The position numbers were made by a program, and so were the translations under genes. The notes below the pieces were generated by a model that was not told where the DNA came from, did no database searches, and was given only the letters and a program-made list of their open reading frames with translations. From Nocardioidaceae bacterium SCSIO 66511 (GTDB lineage Bacteria; Actinomycetota; Actinomycetes; Propionibacteriales; Nocardioidaceae), in the NCBI GenBank assembly GCA_023100825.1, contig CP095846.1, positions 806,001-870,000 on the forward strand: a stretch of 64,000 nucleotides of DNA. Direction: 5' to 3'. Positions 9,432 through 17,122 of this stretch are shown here, piece after piece (position 1 is the stretch's first letter; each line of letters starts with the position of its first letter).

Positions 9432-10480
9432 CCTGCCGCTCCAGCCCGCAGCGGCGCGAAGGTAGCGGCGGCGGCGCGGAGCGCGACGTCGATGTCGTCG
9501 TCCGTCAGGTCACGATGGGTGACGAAGCGGACGACGCCCGGCACGACCTCGGTCACCCGAACGCCGGCCGCCGCCAGTGTCTCGACCAAGTCACCAGCAG
9601 CCGCACCGATGTCGAGTGTCACGATGTTGGTTGTTGGCGGCTCATCCAGCAGGTCGGTGGGAAGGAAGTGCGTGAACCCTTCCCACAGGTCACGCGCGCG
9701 GCGGTGATCGTCGGCGAGGTCGGCGACGCGGCCCAGACCGACGAGTCCGGCTGCAGCGAGGTGACCAGCCTGCCGAAAGGTGGAGCCGAGCGTACGGCGA
9801 AGCACCCGCGCATGCTCGATGAACTCCGCAGACCCACAGAGCACCGAACCCATCGGCGCACCGAGTCCCTTGTACAGCGAGATCGAGACCGAGCAACAGC
9901 GTGCGACTGCTTCGTCCGCGCTGTAGCCCGAGGCGACGGCGGCGTTGAACAGTCTCGCGCCATCGCAGTACAGAGGAACTCCGGCGTCATCGCAGAGGTC
10001 CGCGACGACATCGATCTCGGAGACGGACCACGGCCGCCCCCCGCTGGCGCTGTGAGTGTTCTCGATCGCGACAACTGCTGGGCGCGGTGCGTAGGGATCG
10101 GCTGCGGCAAGGGCGCTCGCCAGAGCGTTCAGGTCGAGCTGACCATGCCGACCGGGCAGCGGCAGGGTCTGCAAGCCTGCCACCTGGGCGAGTGTGTGCG
10201 CCTCCCATGCATGGATGTCCGACGTTGCATGCGTCAGCACCTGGCGGCCGCTCCGACCGTCAGCGACGTTGCACAACGTCAGGAGCGCCACCATGTTGGC
10301 GCTCGTACCGTTGGTGAGGTACAAGCCGGCGTCCTTCCCGACCATCCGTGCGGCGGTGCGCTCGAGTTCGTCAACCGTCGGGTCCTCGCCGTAGAAGTCG
10401 TCGCCGACCTCTGCCGTGACCATTGCTTCACACATGCGGTCATCGGCGACAGTGACTGTGTCAGACCTGAAGTCAGCCAA
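9428..10480 (-). CDS. Low-specificity L-threonine aldolase family, PLP enzyme
   Basis: 350 residues matching the fold-type I threonine aldolase / beta-eliminating lyase family: N-terminal DFRSDTVT, the NGTSAN region, and a PLP-lysine motif SLYKGLGAPMGS. The family interconverts glycine plus an aldehyde with beta-hydroxy-alpha-amino acids. It starts at TTG (10480), supported by GGGAGG seven bases upstream; no closer ATG fits. It is the first gene of the leftward NRPS operon, so it probably makes or trims a beta-hydroxy amino acid building block, or adjusts threonine/glycine supply. It is not a transaldolase of the SHMT-like type. Function in the pathway is inferred from position only. Confidence 0.85.
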   Translation of the reverse strand: MADFRSDTVTVADDRMCEAMVTAEVGDDFYGEDPTVDELERTAARMVGKDAGLYLTNGTSANMVALLTLCNVADGRSGRQVLTHATSDIHAWEAHTLAQVAGLQTLPLPGRHGQLDLNALASALAAADPYAPRPAVVAIENTHSASGGRPWSVSEIDVVADLCDDAGVPLYCDGARLFNAAVASGYSADEAVARCCSVSISLYKGLGAPMGSVLCGSAEFIEHARVLRRTLGSTFRQAGHLAAAGLVGLGRVADLADDHRRARDLWEGFTHFLPTDLLDEPPTTNIVTLDIGAAAGDLVETLAAAGVRVTEVVPGVVRFVTHRDLTDDDIDVALRAAAATFAPLRAGAAG

Positions 10481-10682
10481 GGTTGTGCCTCCCTACGGGT
10501 GCGACGTGCGTACGCGGCGCGGACGCTCCGATTGATGCTCGCGAGGCATGCGCGACGCCAGCCGTCCTTCGCGGGTCTGTCCGCCGGCGACGGTTCTCCT
10601 TCGGGGGTACGTTGTCGCGCCACGGCGGCCGTCATCACCCGTCTACGGTCGGCTACGACCTTCCCATCTCCGAGGAGGAACG
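10481..10682. promoter_or_regulatory. Divergent control region between the two first NRPS operons
   Basis: About 200 bp separates the leftward operon (threonine aldolase first) from the rightward mbtH-A-T operon. Both flanking genes have strong ribosome sites (GGGAGG leftward, GAGGAGG at about 10672 rightward). I could not pick convincing -35/-10 boxes. Confidence 0.4.
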
Positions 10683-10886
10683 ATGGACGATTCCGATACC
10701 CGCGAATACCTGGTCGTGCTGAACGACGAGGAGCAATACTCCATCTGGCTGGCCGACAAGCCGTTGCCAGCAGGGTGGCACACCGACGGAACTCGCGGCA
10801 CGAAGGACGAGTGTCTCGATCACATCGAGCAGGTGTGGACCGACATGCGCCCGCTCAGCGTGCGTAAGCGACTCGCGAACGCCTGA
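10683..10886 (+). CDS. MbtH-like protein
   Basis: 67 residues. It carries the MbtH signature: LNDEEQYSIW, PLPAGW, then CLDHIEQVWTDMRP. MbtH-like proteins bind NRPS adenylation domains and help their folding or activity. The ATG at 10683 has a very good ribosome site (GAGGAGG, 5-11 bases upstream). It sits directly before an A-T gene at 10903 with a 16-bp gap, so that A domain is the obvious partner, though it may serve the other A domains of the cluster too; it is the only MbtH gene visible. Confidence 0.95.
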   Translation: MDDSDTREYLVVLNDEEQYSIWLADKPLPAGWHTDGTRGTKDECLDHIEQVWTDMRPLSVRKRLANA

Positions 10887-10902
10887 CTCGGGCGAGCAGA
10901 CC

Positions 10903-12678
10903 ATGGGTGAGTACAAGCCGGTGCACGAGCTCGTCGCACAGCGTGCGGCAGAGACTCCCGACGCGTGCGCGGTGACCGATGCCGCGGGAACCATCACGTA
11001 CGCGGACCTGGTCGCGCGTGCCGAAACATTGGCGGAGACACTGATCAGGTCCGGACTCACTCCCGGCGACACGGTCGCCGTACAGCTGAGTCGCAGTGGC
11101 GCGGCGATCGTCGCGCTGCTTGCGGTGTCGCGTGCAGGGGGCGGAGCCTTGATGCTGGACATCGACGGGCCGCGCCGCTGGCTGGAGGGCTTCGTCGAGA
11201 TCACTCGCCCCGTCGCCTGGCTCGCGCACGACGATGCGCCCCCGCCACCGTACACAGGGACGGTGATATCTCTCGGCGTCGACGGTACGACGACCGAGCC
11301 CGCCCCTGACGAGGTCCCGATCGGCACGGAGGCTTCGCCGATCGAGTTCCCCGATGTCGAGTCCGAGGACTTGGCGTGCCTCGTGCAGACGTCCGGGACG
11401 ACGGGGCTGCCGAAGCTCGTACGGGTGCCGCAGCGCACCTGGACGACTGCGGCGAAAACGCAATGTCAGTTGCACGGGATCGACGCCGCCGAACGTGGCG
11501 CCTGGCTGTTCCCCTCACACACCAATGTGTCCGTCAGCGTCGTCGTGTGGCCGTTCCTGATCTGTGGAGGCCACCTGTCCGTTCCGCCGGACGATCTGAT
11601 CGGCGCTCCGGAAGAGCTCGCCGAGTGGATCGCCGCCGAGCGGGTGACACAGTGCTTCGCGGTCGCACCACTCGCCGAGGCGTTGGCCAAACAGGACTGG
11701 CCACCGTCCCCGCTGCGTCTACTCCTCACGGGCAGCGATCGGGTTCGTGAGTGGGGTCGGGTCGATCTGCCGTTCGAGGTCGGAAACTGGTATGGCGCGA
11801 ACGAGGTCAACATCGTCACGTCATCGGTGGTGCCGTGGGACCAGCGCATCACCTCGGCGACCGCTGATCGTTCCGAGGGCGAAGGACCGCCGCCGATCGG
11901 ACGCGCGTGGCCCGGCGTCCGGTGGCGGGTCGTCGACCCCGACGGTGCCGACGTTGCCGAGGGAGAGATCGGCGAACTGCTCGTTGGCGGAGACCAACTG
12001 GCAATTGGCTACCACTCGGCGCGCAAGACGGCAGAGAAGTTCACACCGGACGCCGGCGCTGTGCCAGCCGGCGAGCGGATCTACCGGACAGGCGATCTGG
12101 TGCGGGTGCGTGACGGCATCTTCGAACACTGCGGGCGCACCGACGAGCAGGTCAAGATCAATGGCGTGCGGGTAGAGATGGCCGAGGTGGAGGCCGCGCT
12201 GCTCGCCTGTCCCGGCGTCCGGGAAGCAGCGGCAGCCCCTGTTGAGACCGATACGGGACGCCTGCAACTTGTCGGGTACGTGGTCACTGAACCCGGCGCG
12301 CTCGTCGAGGATGCTGGTCTGCGCAGACGGTTGGCCGACCTGCTGCCGGCGCACATGGTCCCGGTCGCGTACGTCCACCTGGATGCGTTGCCCCGTAACC
12401 GCGGCGACAAGATCGACCGTCGTGCGCTGCCCGCTCTGGAATCGTCCCGAGCCGAGACTTCCGACGCCCTAGGCGGGCGCGTCGCAGCCGTGTTCGCTGG
12501 CGTGCTGGAACGGGAGTCTTGTGCACCGAATGACAACTTCTTCCTGCTGGGCGGCGACTCGATGCGCGCCACGCAGGCGGCGCGGACCCTCACCAGCGAG
12601 CTCGGTCGTGAGGTGTCGGTCGAGCAGGTGATCATGCACCCGACACCGCGTGAGCTGAGCGAACTCATCCGCAACTGA
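10903..12678 (+). CDS. Stand-alone NRPS A-T didomain with Asn in place of the alpha-amine-binding Asp
   Basis: 591 residues: an adenylation domain (QTSGTTGLPK, NWYGANE, YRTGDLV, GDKIDR) followed by a carrier domain (FLLGGDSM) at ~545. The region that normally reads FDxxxW, whose Asp holds the substrate alpha-amine, reads HTNVSVS. The hand-read pocket is N-V-S-F-L-T-W-I-V-K. Asn at the first position is the hallmark of A domains for aryl acids such as EntE and DhbE, so a substrate without an alpha-amine (for example a quinoline or other aryl carboxylate) is likely. This would fit a starter unit made by the tryptophan dioxygenase branch. It follows the mbtH gene. Domain call certain; substrate class inferred from a few positions. 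Confidence 0.88.
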   Translation: MGEYKPVHELVAQRAAETPDACAVTDAAGTITYADLVARAETLAETLIRSGLTPGDTVAVQLSRSGAAIVALLAVSRAGGGALMLDIDGPRRWLEGFVEITRPVAWLAHDDAPPPPYTGTVISLGVDGTTTEPAPDEVPIGTEASPIEFPDVESEDLACLVQTSGTTGLPKLVRVPQRTWTTAAKTQCQLHGIDAAERGAWLFPSHTNVSVSVVVWPFLICGGHLSVPPDDLIGAPEELAEWIAAERVTQCFAVAPLAEALAKQDWPPSPLRLLLTGSDRVREWGRVDLPFEVGNWYGANEVNIVTSSVVPWDQRITSATADRSEGEGPPPIGRAWPGVRWRVVDPDGADVAEGEIGELLVGGDQLAIGYHSARKTAEKFTPDAGAVPAGERIYRTGDLVRVRDGIFEHCGRTDEQVKINGVRVEMAEVEAALLACPGVREAAAAPVETDTGRLQLVGYVVTEPGALVEDAGLRRRLADLLPAHMVPVAYVHLDALPRNRGDKIDRRALPALESSRAETSDALGGRVAAVFAGVLERESCAPNDNFFLLGGDSMRATQAARTLTSELGREVSVEQVIMHPTPRELSELIRN

Positions 12679-12689
12679 GCAAGCTGACC

Positions 12690-12732
12690 GGGCGACTGGC
12701 GCAGGCAAGCCGATCACCGGCGCCGGTCGCCC
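12690..12732. terminator. Stem-loop between convergent A-T and thioesterase genes
   Basis: Arms at 12690-12702 and 12720-12732 pair over 13 bp with one wobble (U-G in one orientation) around a 17-nt loop. It fills the short gap between two converging genes, so a two-way terminator is likely. Confidence 0.5.
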
Positions 12733-12747
12733 GCGTACTGCCGGGGA

Positions 12748-13488
12748 TCATTCCGCGAGCAGGAGCTCGAGAGCCTCGGGGCACGACACGAATTCCCAGT
12801 GACTTCCGGGGAGCGTCCTCAGGTCGGCATCGCCGATCTCACGCCACCGTTCGTTCGCTGCCTCTTCGGGCGGTACGACATCGTCGTCGGACCATGCGAG
12901 GGCGGTGACCGGGCAGGGAACTCTCCGCGATGAGTCGTACAGCCAGGGGCGGTGGACGACCACCTCCTGGCGCAACACCTTGGCGCCGATCTGGGCGAGT
13001 TCGGTCGGCATGTCGGGGTTGCCGAGTCCGGCCTGCACCTCCTGCACCTCTGCGACGAAGTCGTGTGTGTCGAGGTCGACCTTGTTCAGGCCGCCGTAGA
13101 GGTCGACATGTGGCGGACCCCACGACGACGCGACGAGTTTGCGTGGCGGCCGGTGCCCGTTGTCAACGAGCCAGTTGATGGTCTCGAGCGCGAACGGCAC
13201 ACCGCCGCAGTGCGCAAAGTAGACCGTCTCCCGGTCGCCCAGCCCGGCGAGGTACTGGCCGAGGTCAGCTGCGTACTCCTCGTGGGTCGCGAACGGTGGC
13301 TCGGGGAATCGGTTCTCCCGCCCCGGCGGTTGCAAGGGTGCGACACTGCCCGCTTTGATCGAGTCCGGCCAGCCGCGGAAGGCCGAAGCGCCGGCACCTG
13401 CATAGGGGAAGCACAGCACGAGTGGTGCGCCGTTGTCCTCCGGACGTCCGCGGAACAACCACTTCTCGGGATTTCGTGTGTTGGCCAT
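12748..13488 (-). CDS. Type II thioesterase-like alpha/beta hydrolase with a Cys nucleophile
   Basis: 246 residues resembling external NRPS thioesterases (GrsT/RifR group): FPYAGAGASAFRGW near the N-terminus and a late GSHWEF with the presumed catalytic His. The nucleophile elbow, normally GHSxG, reads AHCGG, giving Cys at residue 94 (codon 13209-13207). Two other thioesterases in this cluster keep Ser. Cys elbows are known in NRPS thioesterases that form strained rings (obafluorin beta-lactone, sulfazecin beta-lactam), though those are fused type I domains. Here it may be an editing enzyme, an acyl-transfer enzyme or a ring-forming release enzyme. It is divergent from the C-T-C gene. Family call firm; chemistry open. 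Confidence 0.85.
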   Translation of the reverse strand: MANTRNPEKWLFRGRPEDNGAPLVLCFPYAGAGASAFRGWPDSIKAGSVAPLQPPGRENRFPEPPFATHEEYAADLGQYLAGLGDRETVYFAHCGGVPFALETINWLVDNGHRPPRKLVASSWGPPHVDLYGGLNKVDLDTHDFVAEVQEVQAGLGNPDMPTELAQIGAKVLRQEVVVHRPWLYDSSRRVPCPVTALAWSDDDVVPPEEAANERWREIGDADLRTLPGSHWEFVSCPEALELLLAE

Positions 13489-13635
13489 TGTTGAACGCTA
13501 AGTTGCCGGGTCGTTCCTCCAGGCGGGTCTTTCACGTACGTGTCGCGGCGACGTACTGACTGCGCGCGCGTCCGTAACGTCCGAGAAGCAATGCCGTCGC
13601 AATGGGGCATTGGCGATGGATCGGGAGGTGACGCC

Positions 13636-16600
13636 GTGACGACTACTCCGCTGCTGCCGGTCGGCGTGGTGCAGAAACAGATGTGGCTGGTGGATCGGTT
13701 GGATCCGGATGCGAGCATCTACAACGAAGATGTCGCGTTCTGGGTCGACGGTCCCGTCGAGCCAGACGCTCTGGAAGCCGCCTGGCAACAAATCGCACGT
13801 CGCCATGATGCTCTGCGTTATGTGTTCGCCGAGAGCGACGGTGAACTGTTCGTACGCGTGGAGCCTGACAGCGACCTCACGATGGTCAGGACGGCGGTAG
13901 CAGACGAGGCCAGCGCACTGGGTTGGGCGGTCGACTTCGTCCAGCGCACGTACGACATCACCTCGGCGCCCCCGGTCCGGCTCGGGCTGGTCGAGGTGCA
14001 CGACGACCGTCACCTACTTGTCATCGGCTTCCACCACGCGATCATCGATGCTGGATCCATTGGGCTGCTCTTCGATGAGCTGCGCGAGCTCTATGCCGCG
14101 GCGCGAACTGGTCGAGCCGCCGACCTTCGTGAGGTTGATAAGACGTACCTCGACTTCGTCCACGAGACCCAGAACGAACAGCACCAGCAGACCATTGCCC
14201 GACTGCAGAACGACGTTGTCGCGCGGCTCACCGAAGGCGGCGGCGCCCAGAGTGCAGAACTCCCGAGCGACCGCCCGCGTCTGCCGGTGCGCAGCACCCA
14301 CGGCTCGGTTACCGATGCTGAGTTCCCTGCCCAGATCGTCCCGCGGCTGCGCGCATTCGCAGCCGAGAATCGCGTGACGACGTTCCAGATACTGCTCGCC
14401 GGTATGACCACGCTGCTTCGTCGATACACCCGCCTCGACGACATGGTCTTCGGCGTCGGAACCAGCGGTCGCCCTGAGGGTTACGAGAACGCCGTAGGGC
14501 CGTTCGCTTGTTTCGTTCCCGTACGCGCTGCGACACCCGCCGATGCCACGTTCTCGGATCTACTCGACTCCACGCGCAACATCACACTTGGGCTCAGCGG
14601 AGCGCAGTTCGTGCCGTTCAGCAACGTCGTCAACGAGGTCAGCACCACCCGCGATCCGAGCCGGTCGCCGCTGGTCCAGATCGTGTTCAACGCTCCACCT
14701 CTGACCTTCCCCAGGGACACGCTTGCCGGCTGCAGTCTGCAACTCACTCGGCTTCCTCGCACGCGCGCCCGCGTCGACCAACTCATCAACCTCGAGACAG
14801 TTGGCGACGAGATCACACCCAGTGCGGAGTTCGACGACTCGCTGTTCGACGAGGACACCATCGCGACGTTCCTCGGCGAGCTCGGCGTGCTGATCGACGC
14901 CGCGATGAAAGATCCGCAAACCCTGTTGGACGATCTGCCGATCGATTGGCCCGGCGAGCCGCTCGCCTCCGGACTCATCGTCGACGGGGATGCGCCTGAC
15001 GTCGAGGACGATGCCGCTACGCGTACCGTCGTCCGGGCCGATACGTCCTGGACGGTTCTCGACGACACGGGCTTCGTCGGATCCGTGTCTGCGCATCCGG
15101 AAGTACGCGACGCGAATGGTCACGCGGCGCCGGTAGGCGTCGAAGGCGAACTCGTCGTTGCCGGCCAGGTCATCCCGGGGATTCGGGTCCGGCGGACGAG
15201 CGGGGGTCAGCTGCGCTGGCGACGTCCGAGCGTCGCGTCCGACCGGGGAAGCACAGCCAAGTTACGTGGGTCCCACATCGAGGCGCACGTGGTGGAGGTA
15301 TGTCGAGAGCTGCTCGGCAACGACACCGTCGCCGTCGAGGACGACTTCTTCGTCGCCGGCGGACATTCGATGCTGGCGGCGCGTCTCGTGCAACGGCTCG
15401 GTGACGAGTTCGGCGTTGATGTGCCGCTGCTGCTGGTGTTTGAGCACCCGGTGCTGTTCGATCTGGCCGGTGAACTGGAGGCGCAGTTCCCCGAGATCGA
15501 AGAGGTGCTCGAGCGAGTCGAAAGCCTTTCGGATGTCGAGCTGGAAGGCTTGTGGGAGCAGGTACCGGGCGAGGACATCGTCGCTGCCGAGCCGGAGTCG
15601 GTGACCACGGTATCTGGTCACGAGCAGCCGTTCTGGATGATGGAACAGTTCGCTGCGGGTGCCTCGGTGAACACGCTGACGCTACGCGTTCGCGGTACCG
15701 GCGAGCTGGACGTTGACGCGTTCGAGACCGCGCTGAACCGCGTCATCGAACGCGAGGAGATCCTCCGCACCAGTTACGTCGCCGACAATGCCATGAACGC
15801 GGTGCGCCGCGTTCATGACTCCACCTCGGCGTCAGTTGCGGTGCACCATCTCGATGCCGAGTCCGCCGAGCGCCTCGTGCGACAGGAGAGCACGACCGGC
15901 TTCGACATCACCCAAGCGCCCCTCATGCGATGCACCGTCGTGTTCACCGGCGACGACCGCTTCGAGGTGGTCTTCGCGTTCCACCACCTCGTCATGGACT
16001 ACTGGGGCGTCACCAAGGTGATGCTGCCGGCGCTGAGCGCGTACTACCGCGAGGCGATCGGCGGTGTTCTCGCCGAGCTGGACGAACCGCAGGGCTACCG
16101 TCAGGCGATGCTGCGCGACGCCGACTGGCGTACGACACCGCAGGCACGAGCCGAGCAGGAGTACTGGCGCAGGCAGCTGGACGGCATGACGCCGGCGGAG
16201 TTCCCCACTGACCGCGGGCGCCCGGAGACGGTCGACTTCCACGGCGCAACCAGGACGGCGGCCGCGGATGCTGAGCTCGTTCGCGACGTCGAGCGGTACG
16301 TGACCGAACACGGTACGACGCTGTTCGTGGTCGCGGCGGCGGCAGTCGCAGCGACGACGCAGCGATGGTGTGGTGGTGACGATGTCAGTTTCATGTCACC
16401 AGCGGAGAATCGTCGTCACGACGCCGATGTGAAGGTCATGGGTACCTTCGTGAATCTCGTGACGTTGCGGTACCGGTTCGGCGACGACCTGACGTGGCAG
16501 GGGTTGGTGGAGCAAAGTCGACGGCTCGCGTTGGATGCGTACGCACACCAGTCGGTTCCGATCAACGCCGCGATGGCCGAAGCGGGACAGCACAACGCAG

Positions 16601-16920
16601 TCGCGAGTGGCCGTGGCAGCTATCTCGTGCTGAACGTGTTCTCCGATGCCACCGGCCTCGATATCGAGGGTGCGCAGGTCAGCGGTGGCGACATCATTCA
16701 ACACGACTCCGCGAGCACCGACCTGGAGCTGTCGATCATGCACTCGTCCGACGGGTTGGGGCTCACGCTGAAGTACCGCACAAGCCTGTGGGATGCCGAC
16801 ACTGCTGATCGAATCCTTGCCGACGTGCTCGCCATGCTCCACGAAACCGTGACGGGCGGCGATCGTCTCGTCGCGCAATCGGAACCCGCCATAGCCGGTG
16901 CGCGCACCGGTCGAGAGTGA
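13636..16920 (+). CDS. NRPS C-T-C protein with a vestigial A-domain stub
   Basis: 1094 residues from the GTG at 13636, chosen because GGGAGG lies just upstream; an in-frame ATG at 13540 has no ribosome site and adds a low-complexity leader. The first C domain has HHAIIDA near residue 132 and the second HHLVMDY near 780. Both keep the catalytic His and the Asp, but the usual Gly is changed. A carrier domain with AGGHSML lies near 574. Between the first C and the T, about 90 residues keep the tail pattern of an A domain (VLDD, PVGVEGELVVAG, RRTSGGQLRWR) while the nucleotide-binding core is gone. The T domain must be loaded in trans. The following small ORF starts 8 bp after the stop. Confidence 0.9.
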   Translation: MTTTPLLPVGVVQKQMWLVDRLDPDASIYNEDVAFWVDGPVEPDALEAAWQQIARRHDALRYVFAESDGELFVRVEPDSDLTMVRTAVADEASALGWAVDFVQRTYDITSAPPVRLGLVEVHDDRHLLVIGFHHAIIDAGSIGLLFDELRELYAAARTGRAADLREVDKTYLDFVHETQNEQHQQTIARLQNDVVARLTEGGGAQSAELPSDRPRLPVRSTHGSVTDAEFPAQIVPRLRAFAAENRVTTFQILLAGMTTLLRRYTRLDDMVFGVGTSGRPEGYENAVGPFACFVPVRAATPADATFSDLLDSTRNITLGLSGAQFVPFSNVVNEVSTTRDPSRSPLVQIVFNAPPLTFPRDTLAGCSLQLTRLPRTRARVDQLINLETVGDEITPSAEFDDSLFDEDTIATFLGELGVLIDAAMKDPQTLLDDLPIDWPGEPLASGLIVDGDAPDVEDDAATRTVVRADTSWTVLDDTGFVGSVSAHPEVRDANGHAAPVGVEGELVVAGQVIPGIRVRRTSGGQLRWRRPSVASDRGSTAKLRGSHIEAHVVEVCRELLGNDTVAVEDDFFVAGGHSMLAARLVQRLGDEFGVDVPLLLVFEHPVLFDLAGELEAQFPEIEEVLERVESLSDVELEGLWEQVPGEDIVAAEPESVTTVSGHEQPFWMMEQFAAGASVNTLTLRVRGTGELDVDAFETALNRVIEREEILRTSYVADNAMNAVRRVHDSTSASVAVHHLDAESAERLVRQESTTGFDITQAPLMRCTVVFTGDDRFEVVFAFHHLVMDYWGVTKVMLPALSAYYREAIGGVLAELDEPQGYRQAMLRDADWRTTPQARAEQEYWRRQLDGMTPAEFPTDRGRPETVDFHGATRTAAADAELVRDVERYVTEHGTTLFVVAAAAVAATTQRWCGGDDVSFMSPAENRRHDADVKVMGTFVNLVTLRYRFGDDLTWQGLVEQSRRLALDAYAHQSVPINAAMAEAGQHNAVASGRGSYLVLNVFSDATGLDIEGAQVSGGDIIQHDSASTDLELSIMHSSDGLGLTLKYRTSLWDADTADRILADVLAMLHETVTGGDRLVAQSEPAIAGARTGRE

Positions 16921-16927
16921 GGAACGT

Positions 16928-17122
16928 ATGCGTACCGCAGTCCCACCCCAGTTCAGCGCCGACGACCTGCAGCAACTCCTGACCATCGAGCTCACCCAGT
17001 CGTCCGGGTCTCAGGGCGTACGCAACGAGGCGTTCACCGGTGAGCCGACGGGACCGGCGCCGACACCGTCGAGCAACGGTACGGATGGTTGGGACTGGAC
17101 GTCCGGTTCGGGGACGGCATGA
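16928..17122 (+). CDS. Small protein of unknown function (64 aa), coupled to the thioester reductase
   Basis: A 64-residue frame starts 8 bp after the C-T-C stop, with GAGTGAGGA-type sequence upstream, and ends in an ATGA overlap with the reductase gene at 17119. The N-terminal half (PPQFSADDLQQLLTIELTQ) could form an amphipathic helix. The C-terminal half is rich in Gly, Ser, Thr and Pro and ends in a Trp-containing tail (GWDWTSGSGTA). I recognise no carrier, docking or MbtH domain. The two-part layout is reminiscent of a RiPP precursor, but no RiPP maturation enzyme is visible; a linker or docking peptide between NRPS and reductase is as likely. Its position and double coupling argue that it is translated. 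Confidence 0.6.
   Translation: MRTAVPPQFSADDLQQLLTIELTQSSGSQGVRNEAFTGEPTGPAPTPSSNGTDGWDWTSGSGTA

Noticed and set aside
9515-10867. 450-codon plus-strand frame across threonine aldolase and mbtH
   Set aside because: It runs antisense to the aldolase and out of frame with the MbtH gene; no family resemblance.
12748-13488. Monobactam pathway based on the Cys thioesterase and a diamino acid
   Set aside because: No sulfotransferase or PAPS gene is seen and the thioesterase is not fused to an NRPS; kept only as a possibility in the Cys-thioesterase finding.
16928-17122. RiPP or tRNA-dependent peptide-extension (PEARL-type) precursor
   Set aside because: No dehydratase, cyclase, radical SAM or LanB-like gene is in the window, so the claim cannot be supported beyond the small-protein finding.
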